64,000 nucleotides of DNA from AP-15 sp963772295 (lineage in GTDB: Bacteria > Pseudomonadota > Alphaproteobacteria > ATCC43930 > CGMCC-115725). Positions within the stretch are counted from its first letter, which is position 1; each line of letters opens with the position of its first letter. Under the pieces are notes generated by a model. It was not told the DNA's origin and ran no database searches. It saw only the letters and a list, made by a program, of their open reading frames with translations. This document shows, piece after piece, positions 40,228-49,867 of the stretch. The stretch covers positions 62,001-126,000 of the forward strand of contig CAVYWO010000011.1 in the NCBI GenBank assembly GCA_963772295.1, read 5' to 3'. The position numbers and the translations under genes were made by a program.

Positions 40228-40602
40228 ATGCGGATCGAACGCCTCGATCACCTCGTCCTCACCGTCGCCGACATCGACCGGACCTGCGCGTTCTACACGC
40301 GGGTGCTGGGCATGGAGGTCGTGAAATTCGGCGACGGCCGGACCGCGCTCAAATTCGGGCAACAGAAGATCAACCTCCACCCGGCCGACAACATCCCAAG
40401 CCTCGTTGCCGACAAGCCGACGCCGGGCTCGGCCGATCTCTGCTTTATTGCCGCGACGCCGCTCGCCGAGGTGAGGGCGCATCTCGAAAATTGCAGCGTG
40501 CCGATCGTCGGCTCCGGACCGCGCGCCGGCGCCATCGGCACGATCCAGTCGGTCTATGTCCGCGATCCGGATCGGAACCTGGTGGAAATCTCGAACTACT
40601 AG
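40228..40602 (+). CDS. VOC family metalloenzyme (glyoxalase/dioxygenase superfamily)
   Basis: 124 residues. IERLDHLVLTVADIDRTCAF with YTRVLGMEV opens the first beta-alpha-beta-beta-beta unit and supplies a metal-binding His. The second unit ends VYVRDPDRNLVEISNY, with the Glu ligand. Length is that of a single-chain, two-module VOC protein. The substrate cannot be assigned. GAGGAGG lies just upstream of the ATG. Confidence 0.88.
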   Translation: MRIERLDHLVLTVADIDRTCAFYTRVLGMEVVKFGDGRTALKFGQQKINLHPADNIPSLVADKPTPGSADLCFIAATPLAEVRAHLENCSVPIVGSGPRAGAIGTIQSVYVRDPDRNLVEISNY

Positions 40603-40760
40603 CGTCCGGTATCTCGCGTTGCCGCCGATTTATGCGGCAGTCTGTCGCATAGTTCGCCCACTTCAACCGTATAGCTTCGCCCTGCGGTTTCAGTGGCGGC
40701 AAGCGCGCGCGGCCGCGACCTCCGGGTGCGCCCGCGGCATCCGGTGGATCCGCCGGCAGC

Positions 40761-42080
40761 ATGAGTTTCGAGGTCCGCGAGGAGAACAAGATGGCCGACG
40801 CCCGCCCCGGTATCGGGCAACGCATCATCCAATGGATCGACTATCGGTTGCCCTTCGTCGAGGCCTCGCGGCGCGAGCTCTACGATTACCCGACGCCACG
40901 CAACCTGACCTATTGGTGGAATTTCGGCTCGCTGGCCGGGATCATGCTGGTGGTCATGATCGGCACCGGCGTCATTCTGGCGATGCAATATACCCCGAGC
41001 GCGGCGCTGGCCTTCGATTCGGTCGAGCGGATCATGCGCGACGTCAACTACGGCTGGCTCTTGCGCTACGCGCACGCCAATGGCGCGTCGATGTTTTTCG
41101 CCATCGTTTATATCCATCTGTTTCGCGGTCTTTACTATGGCTCCTACAAAAATCCGCGCGAATTCCTGTGGATTCTCGGGGTGATTATTTTGATTTTGAT
41201 GATTGCCACGGCATTCATGGGCTATGTCCTGCCCTGGGGGCAAATGAGCTATTGGGCCGCCACCGTCATCACCAGTTTGTTCTCGGCGATCCCGGTGATC
41301 GGCCACGGCATCGTGACCTTCCTCTGGGGCGGCTTTGCCGTCGGCGACCCGACCTTGCACCGGTTCTATTCGCTGCACTACCTGCTGCCGTTCGTGATCC
41401 TTGCCGTGGTCTTGCTGCACCTGATCGCGCTGCACACCCACGGCTCCAACAATCCGCTCGGCATCGACGCCAAGGGACCGCAGGACACGATCCCGTTTCA
41501 TCCGTATTATACGGTCAAGGATTTGTTCGGGCTGACCATCTTTCTGCTGATCTATGCCTTCTTCGTATTCTATGCACCGAATTTCCTTGGAAACCCGGAC
41601 AATTACATCCCGGCGAACCCGATGCAAACGCCGGATCATATCGTCCCGGAATGGTATCTCCTGCCGTATTACGCGATTTTGCGATCGGTCCCGAATAAAC
41701 TTTTGGGCGTGATCATGGCCTTCGGCTCGATCTTCATCTTGTTCGTCGTGCCTTGGCTCGACACGTCGCCGGTGCGCAGCGCCCGCTTCCGGCCGGTCTA
41801 TAAATGGGTCTTTTGGCTTTTGGTCGCGGCCGTGGTGGCGCTCGGCTGGGTCGGCGCCAACCCGCCCGATGGCATCGCGGTGAAAGTCGGGCGGATCAAG
41901 GTTTCCTATTTGACCGTCGGGCGGATCGCGACGGTTTACTATTTCCTGCATTTTCTCGTGCTGTTCCCGCTGCTCGGCAAGCTCGAACGCCCGCGCCCGC
42001 TGCCGGCCAGCGTCGCCAAGGCGGTGCTTGCCGGCGGGCATGAGCTCGGCCCGGCCGGTGCGCCGATGGCGAGGCGCTGA
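40761..42080 (+). CDS. petB: Cytochrome b of the bc1 complex
   Basis: 439 residues, eight transmembrane helices. WNFGSLAGIMLVVMIGTGV, the four heme histidines in YAHANGASMFFAIVYIHLF and HRFYSLHYLLPFVILAVVLL with HLIALHTHG, GYVLPWGQMSYW, and the quinol-site PEWYLLPYYAILR. It catalyses quinol oxidation and reduction in complex III. The start is ATG 40761 or ATG 40791; the latter fits the family and has GAGGAGA upstream. petC follows by one base. The Rieske gene that normally precedes it is not there. Confidence 0.95.
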   Translation: MSFEVREENKMADARPGIGQRIIQWIDYRLPFVEASRRELYDYPTPRNLTYWWNFGSLAGIMLVVMIGTGVILAMQYTPSAALAFDSVERIMRDVNYGWLLRYAHANGASMFFAIVYIHLFRGLYYGSYKNPREFLWILGVIILILMIATAFMGYVLPWGQMSYWAATVITSLFSAIPVIGHGIVTFLWGGFAVGDPTLHRFYSLHYLLPFVILAVVLLHLIALHTHGSNNPLGIDAKGPQDTIPFHPYYTVKDLFGLTIFLLIYAFFVFYAPNFLGNPDNYIPANPMQTPDHIVPEWYLLPYYAILRSVPNKLLGVIMAFGSIFILFVVPWLDTSPVRSARFRPVYKWVFWLLVAAVVALGWVGANPPDGIAVKVGRIKVSYLTVGRIATVYYFLHFLVLFPLLGKLERPRPLPASVAKAVLAGGHELGPAGAPMARR

Positions 42081-42081
42081 C

Positions 42082-42873
42082 ATGTCGCGGCGCCTGCTTT
42101 GCGCGGTCGCGCTGGCGGCGGCATTGTCGTCGGGGTCGGGCCCAGCCGGTGCCGCCGATGACAGCCCGCCGCACGAGCGATGGTCGTTCGACGGCCCATT
42201 CGGCACCTACGACCGGGCGTCGCTACAGCGCGGGTTCCAAATTTACACGCAGGTCTGCTCGGCCTGTCACCCGGTCAAGCATCTCCGTTTCCGCGATCTG
42301 GCCCAGATCGGCTATAGCGAGGACGAGGTCAGGGCGTTCGCCGCCGCGGTTCAGGTTACCGACGGGCCCAACGATCAGGGCAAGATGTACCAGCGGCCGG
42401 GCCGGCCTTCCGATCCGTTCCCCGATCCGTTCCCGAACGACCAGGCGGCGCGGGCGGCGAACAACGGCGCGCTGCCGCCGGACCAGTCGCTGATCATCAA
42501 GGCGCGCCCCGACGGCCCCGATTACGTCTATGCGCTGTTGACCGGCTACACGCCGGGGCCGGCCGGCTTTGACCTGCATTCGGGGATGTACTACAATAAA
42601 TACTTTCCGGGGTACCAGATCGCGAATAAATACTTTCCGGGGCACCAGATCGCGATGCCGCCGCCGCTCGCCGCCAACAGCCTGAAATTTGCCGACGGCA
42701 CTCCCGCGAGCCTGGAGCAGATGGCGCATGACATCGTCATGTTTCTGACGTGGGCATCGGAGCCGAACCTCGAGACGCGCCACCGCGCCGGGTTCGCGGT
42801 GTTCTTCTTTCTGATCGTCACGGCCGGCATATTCTACCGCGTCAAGCGCAAGATCTGGTCGCGTCTCGAATGA
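42082..42873 (+). CDS. petC: Cytochrome c1 with a 10-residue internal duplication
   Basis: 263 residues. A signal peptide (LLCAVALAAALSSGSGPAGA) precedes the heme-attachment motif CSACH at about 53-57, then KHLRFRDLAQIGYSEDEV, ARAANNGALPPDQSLI, the axial-Met region IAMPPPL and a C-terminal anchor (GFAVFFFLIVTAGIFYRVKR). It passes electrons from the Rieske protein to soluble cytochrome c. Just before the axial Met the segment NKYFPGYQIA is followed by NKYFPGHQIA, a tandem duplication unusual for the family. Its stop overlaps the mtnP start as ATGA. Confidence 0.94.
   Translation: MSRRLLCAVALAAALSSGSGPAGAADDSPPHERWSFDGPFGTYDRASLQRGFQIYTQVCSACHPVKHLRFRDLAQIGYSEDEVRAFAAAVQVTDGPNDQGKMYQRPGRPSDPFPDPFPNDQAARAANNGALPPDQSLIIKARPDGPDYVYALLTGYTPGPAGFDLHSGMYYNKYFPGYQIANKYFPGHQIAMPPPLAANSLKFADGTPASLEQMAHDIVMFLTWASEPNLETRHRAGFAVFFFLIVTAGIFYRVKRKIWSRLE
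42595..42654. repeat. 30-bp tandem duplication inside petC
   Basis: Two consecutive 30-base units, 42595-42624 and 42625-42654, differ at a single base (GGTACC against GGCACC). They keep the frame and encode NKYFPGYQIA and NKYFPGHQIA. Confidence 0.92.
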
Positions 42874-43766
42874 GCCCCCAAATGACCGTTCCTGTCATTG
42901 GCGTGATCGGAGGCAGCGGCCTCTACGACATCGACGGGCTCGCCGATGTCTCTTGGCGCCGGGTCGACAGCCCGTTCGGACCGACCTCGGACGAATTCTG
43001 CTTTGGCACGCTCGGCGGCGCCCCGGTCGTGTTCGTTCCGCGCCACGGCCGCGGCCATGTGCTGCCGCCTTCGGAGATCAATTTTCGCGCCAACATCGAC
43101 GCGCTGAAGCGCTGCGGCGTCACCGACATCGTTTCGCTGTCGGCCGTCGGCAGCCTGCGCGCCGATTTCGCGCCGGGCGACTTTGTCGTCGTCGATCAGT
43201 TTGTCGACCGCACTTTTGCTCGGCCGAGGAGCTTTTTTGGCGCGGGCTGCGTCGCCCATGTATCGATTGCCCATCCGGTTTGCGCTCGGATCGGCGATGC
43301 GCTCGTCGCCGCCGAGCCGGGGCTGAAACGGGGCGGCACCTACCTCGTGATGGAGGGACCTCAGTTTTCGACCTTGGCGGAGAGCGAGCTCTACCGCACC
43401 TGGCGCTGCGACGTCATCGGCATGACCAACATGCCCGAAGCAAAACTCGCCCGCGAGGCGGAGATCTGCTATGCGACGGTTGCCATGGTCACCGACTATG
43501 ATTGCTGGCACCCCGACCACGACGCGGTCACCGTCGGCATGATCATCGCGACGCTCAATGCCAACGCGGCAAAAGCGAAGGCGCTCGTCGGCCGCGTCGT
43601 GCCGCTGCTCGCGGCGCAAGAGGGGCCCTGCCCGCATGGCTGCCGCCATGCGCTCGACTATGCGCTAATCACCGCACCCGAACGGCGCGATCCGGCGCTC
43701 CTCGCGCGGCTCGACGCGGTCGCCGGGCGGGTCTTGCGGGGCACCCCGGTCGAGCCGCCAAAATGA
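42870..43766 (+). CDS. mtnP: S-methyl-5'-thioadenosine phosphorylase
   Basis: 298 residues from the ATG overlapping the petC stop (alternative ATG at 42882). GVIGGSGLYDIDGL binds phosphate; VPRHGRGHVLPPSEINFRAN, VSLSAVGSLRADFAPGD, YLVMEGPQFSTLAESELYR with GMTNMPEAKLAREA, and VTDYDCWH complete the MTAP family pattern. It cleaves 5'-methylthioadenosine to adenine and methylthioribose-1-phosphate in methionine salvage. Its stop overlaps mtnA as ATGA, placing both steps in one operon. Confidence 0.94.
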   Translation: MSPQMTVPVIGVIGGSGLYDIDGLADVSWRRVDSPFGPTSDEFCFGTLGGAPVVFVPRHGRGHVLPPSEINFRANIDALKRCGVTDIVSLSAVGSLRADFAPGDFVVVDQFVDRTFARPRSFFGAGCVAHVSIAHPVCARIGDALVAAEPGLKRGGTYLVMEGPQFSTLAESELYRTWRCDVIGMTNMPEAKLAREAEICYATVAMVTDYDCWHPDHDAVTVGMIIATLNANAAKAKALVGRVVPLLAAQEGPCPHGCRHALDYALITAPERRDPALLARLDAVAGRVLRGTPVEPPK

Positions 43767-44857
43767 ACGTCGGCGGCCGGCCGATGCGCACGATCTGGCT
43801 CGGCCAAGACGGAAAGACGGTCGAGATCATCGATCAGACCCGCCTGCCGCACGAGCTCGTCATCGCCCGTTTAGCCTGCGCCGCCGATGCGGCGCAGGCG
43901 ATCGCCACCATGCAGGTCCGCGGCGCGCCGTTGATCGGCGCCACGGCGGCCTATGGCATGGCGCTCGCCGCCGCCGCCGATCCGTCGGATGACGGACTGG
44001 AGCGTGCGGCGGCGATGCTGGCCGCGACCCGGCCGACCGCGGTCAATCTGCGCTGGGCATTGGCCGAGATCGGGTCGGCGCTCGCCGGCCTACCCGAAGA
44101 ACGCCGCTACGACGCGGCCTTGGCGCGGGCCGCTGAGATCGCCGAGGCGGATGTCGCGATCAACCGCGCGATCGGCGAGCACGGCGCCCCGTTGATCGAC
44201 GCGGCCTGGCGGCGCAAGGGGAAGAGCGCGCCGGTCGACATCCTTACCCATTGCAACGCCGGCTGGCTCGCGACCGTCGATTGGGGCACCGCACTCGCCC
44301 CGATATATCGCGCCCATGCCGACGGCATCCCGCTGCATGTCTGGGTCGACGAGACCAGACCGCGCAACCAGGGGGCCGGCCTTACCGCCTGGGAATTGGG
44401 CCAGCACGGCATCGCCCATACCGTCGTCGTCGACAACGCCGGCGGCCATCTGATGCGGCAGGGCCGGGTCGATCTCTGCATCGTCGGCACCGACCGCACC
44501 ACCCGCTGCGGCGATGTCGCGAACAAGATCGGCACCTATCTGAAGGCGCTCGCCGCGAATGACAACGATGTTCCGTTCTACGTCGCGCTGCCCTCGCCGA
44601 CGATCGACTGGGAGATCGAGAACGGTGCCGAAATCCCGATCGAGCGGCGCGACAGCCGCGAGGTCACCCATATCGAGGGCTGGAGCGACGACGGTCGGCG
44701 CCTCGCCGTCCGCCTGACCCCGCAAGCGAGCCCGGCCGCGAACTATGCCTTCGATGTGACGCCGGCGCGGCTCGTCACCGCACTCGTCACCGAGCGCGGC
44801 GTCTGCCCGGCCTCGCGCGCCGGGCTCCTCGAACTGTTCCCGGAACGAGGGCGCTGA
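43763..44857 (+). CDS. mtnA: Methylthioribose-1-phosphate isomerase
   Basis: 364 residues. MQVRGAPLIGATAAYGMALA, DILTHCNAGWLATVDWGTAL with the catalytic Cys, WVDETRPRNQGAGLTAWEL, and VGTDRTTRCGDVANKIGTY with the catalytic Asp are all present. It converts methylthioribose-1-phosphate to methylthioribulose-1-phosphate, the step after MtnP. Translationally coupled to mtnP; no further salvage genes (mtnB, mtnC, mtnD) follow. Confidence 0.95.
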   Translation: MNVGGRPMRTIWLGQDGKTVEIIDQTRLPHELVIARLACAADAAQAIATMQVRGAPLIGATAAYGMALAAAADPSDDGLERAAAMLAATRPTAVNLRWALAEIGSALAGLPEERRYDAALARAAEIAEADVAINRAIGEHGAPLIDAAWRRKGKSAPVDILTHCNAGWLATVDWGTALAPIYRAHADGIPLHVWVDETRPRNQGAGLTAWELGQHGIAHTVVVDNAGGHLMRQGRVDLCIVGTDRTTRCGDVANKIGTYLKALAANDNDVPFYVALPSPTIDWEIENGAEIPIERRDSREVTHIEGWSDDGRRLAVRLTPQASPAANYAFDVTPARLVTALVTERGVCPASRAGLLELFPERGR

Positions 44858-44887
44858 CCGGCTTTCGCAAAAAGTGAGCTAATGGGT

Positions 44888-44913
44888 ACGCCGTCGAGCC
44901 GCGGCTCGGGCGT
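44888..44913 (+). terminator. Strong hairpin after mtnA
   Basis: ACGCC...GGCGT encloses the perfect palindrome CGAGCCGCGGCTCG, giving a long GC stem 30 bases after the mtnA stop. The following CTTGCTGCC is not a clear U tract, so this is a possible terminator of the petB-petC-mtnP-mtnA transcript. Confidence 0.45.
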
Positions 44914-44943
44914 CTTGCTGCCTGCCAGGTCGCAAGGTCCGAA

Positions 44944-45753
44944 TTGGACGACGTGTGGAGTGAATTACGAACTGAGCGGTCCGATCCGGAGCTTACATCC
45001 CCTCGCAAACTGGAAGCGCTGGCGGGCTACGATCCGGGCGAGGCCCCGGAGGCGCTGATCGAGGCGCTCCGGACGCGGGCGGCGATCGACGGGCCCACGG
45101 CAATCAACGAAATCGCCGCCGGTTTCGGGGGCGACGCCGCCTCGGCGATTGACACAATTGACCGGGCGCTCGGAGCGAATGGCGTCGAGTTCCGCAGCGA
45201 CAGCATCAGAAAGCTCGCGCAGGCCCGCCGCCGGTGGCAGGCGGCCGGAGCACCGCACGAACGGGCGGCCGCGGCCGGGCACCTGGCGCGCCAGCTTTGG
45301 AGTTTGCAGGGTGCGGCTCCGGTGTCGGACAAGACCTTGGCAGATATCGTAGGCGCCGATCTGAAGCTGTTGAGCGAGCCTGGCGACATCCCGATCCCGG
45401 CGGCGCGGCGCGGCGCATCCGCGCGCCATCCGTGGCGCGCGCTGTTGCGATCGCGCTATCGCGAGGGCCGCCGCTTCGAACTATGTCGGCTGATCGCCGA
45501 TGCCGCGGATCTCGCCGAGGGCGAATGGTTGCTGCCGGCAACGACGGCCAAGACTAGCCGCCAGAAGTTTCAGCGTGCCTTCGCTCAGGAATTCCTCTGT
45601 CCGGTCGAGGCCCTGATCAGATCGCTCGGCACAAACCATCCGGAAGACGAGGAGATCGAGGCCGCGGCGGCCCATTTCCAGGTGTCGCCGCTGCTCGTCA
45701 GAACCACCCTCGTCAACAACAAGATTTTGCCGCGCGACGAACTCGCGCCGTGA
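44944..45753 (+). CDS. ImmA/IrrE-related accessory protein lacking the zinc motif
   Basis: 269 residues. The N-terminal part (VWSELRTERSDPELTSPRKL, PEALIEALRTRAAIDGPTAI) and a C-terminal part (REGRRFELCRLIADA, SRQKFQRAFAQEFLCPVEAL, AAAHFQVSPLLVRTTLVNN) resemble proteins related to ImmA/IrrE peptidases. FAQEFLCP corresponds to the helix after the zinc site, but no HExxH is present where it would be expected. It is probably a non-catalytic relative or a decayed antitoxin-like protein. It follows mtnA but belongs to the accessory stretch. Confidence 0.6.
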   Translation: MDDVWSELRTERSDPELTSPRKLEALAGYDPGEAPEALIEALRTRAAIDGPTAINEIAAGFGGDAASAIDTIDRALGANGVEFRSDSIRKLAQARRRWQAAGAPHERAAAAGHLARQLWSLQGAAPVSDKTLADIVGADLKLLSEPGDIPIPAARRGASARHPWRALLRSRYREGRRFELCRLIADAADLAEGEWLLPATTAKTSRQKFQRAFAQEFLCPVEALIRSLGTNHPEDEEIEAAAAHFQVSPLLVRTTLVNNKILPRDELAP

Positions 45754-45847
45754 CGCCGGCAGGCTGGAGGGTCGATACCAGCGAAGGCGTTTACATCAAG
45801 CCGCGCGCCCGCGGCTCGCGTTCGATCTCGCCTCAGGGGGTCCTCAG

Positions 45848-46436
45848 CTACGCGAGCTTGCTCCAACCGCCAATTTCGGTCCAAACGCTGATCACGTAAT
45901 CCATCATTTGTTGGAAGTGCTCTCGCAAGGCCAGAGGATTCTCAAGCTCCCACGAGAAGCCGCACTGTCGCTCTTCGCCATAGTAATAATAGTAGTCCCG
46001 CTCACGAACGCCCGGTCCGCGGAACGCTGACTTCACCTTTTCAAAGTCCGCCGCGTAGCGGAAGTTTTGAGACATGAACGTCACATATGGTGTCGTCGAG
46101 TTGGAGACCTCGCTTCGCTCAAAGCTGAGGCCAAGATGACAATCGCACCCCCGAGCCGGCAACCGGATGCGGCCCGTGAGCCAGCCCCAGCTCCCATCGC
46201 AACCGTTTGCTTCTATGCCGTCGGGATCGCAATATCGGTACACATCGTTGGGTCCCACTGCTCCTGAATCCGATTGCGCTCACCAGCTCAGGAAGGCGAG
46301 CCTTCAACACCGCGACTGCGGTGTCCGTGACTTCGCGCTTAAATCGGTGGAGGGCGTACATCGCATCCAGGTAGTCGGCGCAGCCGTCGCACAGCAGCAG
46401 ACCGCGCAGCGCGCCGATCTTGGCGTCATCATTCAT
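45848..46436 (-). pseudogene. Hypothetical protein, frameshifted
   Basis: Frame 1 from ATG 46436 reads GALRGLLLCDGCADYLDAMY, FKREVTDTAVAVLKARLPEL and stops making sense near 46260. One base later the other frame continues PNDVYRYCDPDGIEANGCDG, CDCHLGLSFERSEVSNSTTP and YYYYYGEERQCGFSWELENP to a stop at 45848. Together they make about 195 residues rich in Cys and Tyr. No family recognised. The first gene of this pair overlaps it by eight bases. Confidence 0.55.
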
Positions 46437-46797
46437 AGCCTGCTCTTTCGATAAACACTCTCAGGTGCTCCAGTGCCGAGGGCGTGAAGGAGCTCTTCTG
46501 TGCCGACAAACGAAGTAGATTGGTCTCAATCGCACCCGCGACCATAAGCGTGGCAGCGGCTGAAAATAGTCGGGGCTGTTGGGCGCGCATCCAATCAATT
46601 GCTAAGCGGCGAAGATTGCGACAAAATGTCGGATAGAGTCGAACGTCGAAGCAATCTACAACCTTTTGGTTGGAGCTAGCCTGACTTCGCCGATTGAGAC
46701 CCGAGTTTCGCAAATTTTCGCGGATCGAGGGACGGCTAGACAAGGGCTTAGCGTAGCCCGAACAGCCGGAAGTTGCTGTAGTGCCGACCAAGGCCAT
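46429..46797 (-). CDS. Hypothetical protein, possibly 5'-truncated by the neighbouring IS
   Basis: The C-terminal 75 residues look real (VVDCFDVRLYPTFCRNLRRL, FSAAATLMVAGAIETNLLRL, SALEHLRVFIERAGYE) and end in an eight-base overlap with the next gene, an operon arrangement. The N-terminal 45 residues are Ser/Arg-rich and unconvincing. They run toward the transposase remnant starting near 46836, so insertion of the element probably removed the true start. Function unknown. Confidence 0.45.
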   Translation of the reverse strand: MALVGTTATSGCSGYAKPLSSRPSIRENLRNSGLNRRSQASSNQKVVDCFDVRLYPTFCRNLRRLAIDWMRAQQPRLFSAAATLMVAGAIETNLLRLSAQKSSFTPSALEHLRVFIERAGYE

Positions 46798-46835
46798 TCC
46801 CAGGATCGCATTTGTGCGGATACTGGGCAGCCATC

Positions 46836-48147
46836 ATGTTCCTGGGTTCGAAGATTCGCCGGAAGGATGGCAAGTGTGGTGGAGAACCGGCGCGTCGCCG
46901 GCGGGCGGGTTGTGCAACGCCACGTTTTGACGTGCTGCTCTATGATCTGACCAGCACCTATTTCGAGATCGACGCGGCGGCGCTGCCGGAAGGTGCCAAG
47001 CGCCGGCATGGCTACAGTCGGGACCGCCGGTCGGATTGCCCGCAGCTGGTGATCGCCTTGGTGGTCACCCCCGAAGACCTGCCGCTGGCCTACGAGGTGC
47101 TCCCCGGCAACACCAAGGACAGCCAGACCCTGCGGCAGTTTCTCGCCAAGATCGACAACGCAGTATGGCAAGGCGCGACGCGTCTGGGTGATGGACCGCG
47201 GCATTCCAACCGAGGCGATCCTGGCCGAGATGCGACAGAGCGATCCGCCGGTGCACTACCTGGTGGGCACGCCAAAGGGACGCCTGACCCGGTTGGAGAA
47301 GCTGCTCCTCGACAAGCCCTGGCAGGAGGCGCGCAAGGGCGTGCAAGTGAAATTGCTCGCCCAGGACGGCGAGTTCTACGTCTTCGCCGAGAGCGCCGAC
47401 GGGGTCTTGAAAGAGCGGGCGATGCGCCGGCGGCAGCTGAAATGGCTGTGGCGGCGCCTCCATGAACTCGCCGCGATGAAGCTCACCCGCGAGCAGTTGC
47501 TGATGAAGCTCGGCGCCGCCCGCGCCAAGACCCCGGTCGGATGGCGCCTCATTGACGTCAAGCTCGACCCAGCCTCGGCCGACTTCACCTTTGCTCTCAA
47601 CCGCGGCAAGCTGCGCCAGATCCGCCGCCGCGAAGGCCGCTATCTGCTGCGCACCAACCTCACCGAAAGCGACCCCGCCACCCTCTGGCAATACTACATC
47701 CAGCTTGTCGCCGTCGAAGAAGCCTTCAAAAACCTTAAAGCCGACCTCGCCATCCGTCCCGTCTTCCATCAACAGGAACATCGGATCGAGGCCCACATCT
47801 TCATCGCCTTCCCGGCTTATTGCTTATACGTCACGTTGCAGCGCCGCCTGCACGCCCTGGCGCCGGGGCTCACCACGCGCAGCGCCCTCGAGAAGTTTGC
47901 CGCCGTCCAGATGATCGACGTCCATCTCCCGACCACCGACGGACGCGAACTCGTCCTGACCCGCTACACCCAGCCAGAACCCGAGCTGACCAGCCTGCGC
48001 GACAAGCTGATCAAGATCGGCGCGAAGGTGGTCAGCCACGGTCGCTATGTGACATTCCAGGTGGCCGAGGTCGCGGTGTCGCGTCAGATGTTCTTGGAAA
48101 TCCTGATGCTCATCGCCCGACTGCGAGCGCCACCGGCGCCAGCATGA
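46836..48147 (+). mobile_element. IS1634-family transposase remnant with internal deletion and frameshift
   Basis: Starts MFLGSKIRRKDGK, then VVENRRVAGGRVVQRHV in a second frame. It jumps directly to FDVLLYDLTSTYFE, skipping the 150-200 residues that lie between these in IS1634-type transposases. YEVLPGNTKDSQTLRQFL and, after another frame change near 47190, WVMDRGIP-type MDRGIPTEAILAEMRQ, YLVGTPKGRLTRLEKLL, LRTNLTESDPATLWQYYIQL and VEEAFKNLKADLAIRPVFHQ follow, with the DDE-domain acidic residues. No matching terminal inverted repeats were found by eye. The element is inactive. Confidence 0.82.
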
Positions 48148-48566
48148 GGGGCCAGCCAGGGAGAGCAAATGCGGCAGGCGACGAAAGCAGAGGCATGCCT
48201 CGACGCAGGCAAAACGATGCGTATCAGCGTTTCGGGGCCACTAACCGCCGGCTTCGAGCGCCTCTTGCTCGGGACGAAGGCAATTTGCCGTTGCCCAAGC
48301 CAATCGAAAGGACGATCCTGGCCTCGAACCCGCCAGAAATCTGGCGAATGTCGATTCCATTTGATGTCGCGCCCAGTTGAGCGAAGATCCCGCGGCATGG
48401 AGAGGCCTGCCGCGGCCAGGCAAAAGTGCGGCTGTCCTCGTTCGCAGCCGGGTCGCGCCGCGGTCGGGATCGGGGCACTGGTTTACAGGTACCAAACGGC
48501 CTTCATGTAACGCAATATCGGCTTCAATCGCATATTGTTGTCGTAGGGGAGGAACCGGAGGGGGCC
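48148..48566. other. Region between the IS remnant and the beta-helix gene, no supported gene
   Basis: About 420 bases. Short frames on both strands share no motif. The last 60 bases hold the promoter and the GAGG-rich ribosome binding site of the beta-helix gene. A GATCCCGCGGCATGGAG... AGGCCTGCCGCGG stretch near 48390-48418 can form a CCGCGGCA/TGCCGCGG hairpin. Confidence 0.4.
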
Positions 48567-49867
48567 ATGGAGACGGGGACCTGCTTTGAGTTTCGACGGG
48601 CGATCGCCGCAACGGCGCTGTTGGTTGCGGGGCTGGTCGGCGCTGGTGAGGCGCCCGCGGCCGGTCTAACGTGTACCGGAGTCCCAAATGCAGGCGGTGT
48701 GACATCTGAGCCGATCGAATGCAGGGTTTCCTGCAGCGCGGGCGGCACGATAGCGTCGGCGGTTGCACTGGCTCCGCGTACCACCGACCGTCTGACCATA
48801 CTTGTCGAGGGGACATGCTCCGAGGCAGTCAGTGATGGCGGCCACAGCCGGATCACGCTCCAAGGCGTCGGTGCGGCGGGCAGCGCGATCACGGCCCCCA
48901 GCGCTTCCACCAATCCGGTCGTCAACATTTCCGGCCAGCACATTCATTTGAGCAATTTGAAGATTTCCGGCGGTGTCGTCGGCGTACAGGGCAACGTCGG
49001 AGCGCAGTTCAGCGGGACCGACCTGTTTATTTTTGGCGCCTCCAGCGCGGACCTGCTGATGAACGGCGCGACAGCCGACCTCACCGGCGCCATTATAACG
49101 CAGTCCGGCACCGACGGGATCGACGAAAATCAAGGCGCCGTGCTGTTCTTCAACGGCGGCGATATCGGGGGAATGTTCGATACGGTGCCGACGTCTCGGG
49201 CGGCTCTAGTCTTAATGTGTCTGCCAGCGCCGGGATTGACGGCAATGGCAGCACCGGCGCGATGGCGTCCGACGCAGGATCGATACTTGTAACTGCCTCC
49301 ACGATTGTTGAACAGAACGGCATGAGCGGAGTCGGCAACGGATTGGAGGCCGGCGTAGGCGGTCATGTTCGCGTGGAGGGCAACGCCGAAATCATGTCCA
49401 ACTCCGTGCACGGCATCGCCGTCGGTGGCGGCGGCACCGCGGTTGTCGACGGTGGGGCAAGTATCTCGGGCAATTCCGCCGATGGAATTCACGTTGAGGA
49501 CGGCGGCGCTGCCATAGTTCAGGGCGGCTCAATTATTTCAGGAAACGCCGAAAACGGAATATTCGCCGAAAACGGTAACGTGCACATCGGAGATTCTGAT
49601 GGTCCCGCCACGATCGAGAATAACGGGCTCGATGGGATCTTTTTGTGGTTCTACAGCATCGGCAAGTTCAACAACGCCTCCAACCAGATCATCAACAACT
49701 CCGCCTATGGCGTCTATTGCTTCGGTCCGGGTACGCCGCCGTCGAACCCGATGATCTACAACACCATCGGCACCTTCGGGACCGTGTCGGGCAACGTTTT
49801 GGGGCAGATCTCGTGCAACTCCTTCGGTGCTGCGAAAGCCACCCGGAAAGCTGGCGGTACGCGATAG
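48567..49867 (+). pseudogene. Secreted right-handed beta-helix repeat protein, frameshifted
   Basis: A signal peptide (AIAATALLVAGLVGAGEAPA, then AG) begins a protein of about 430 residues. The body contains pectate-lyase-like coils: VNISGQHIHLSNLKISGGVV, FGASSADLLMNGATADLTGA, then IVEQNGMSGVGNGLEAG, SISGNSADGIHVEDGGAAIV and SIISGNAENGIFAENGNVHI. The frame breaks at a GGGGG run (49167-49171); one base more or less joins GDIGG to NVRYGADVSGG. Such proteins are exported, often binding or cutting polysaccharides, but no catalytic site is evident. The indel may be a sequencing error. Confidence 0.75.

Noticed and set aside
40599..42206. A 535-codon minus-strand frame opposite petB
   Set aside because: Antisense to cytochrome b with all heme and PEWY motifs on the plus strand; its protein is charged and unstructured-looking.
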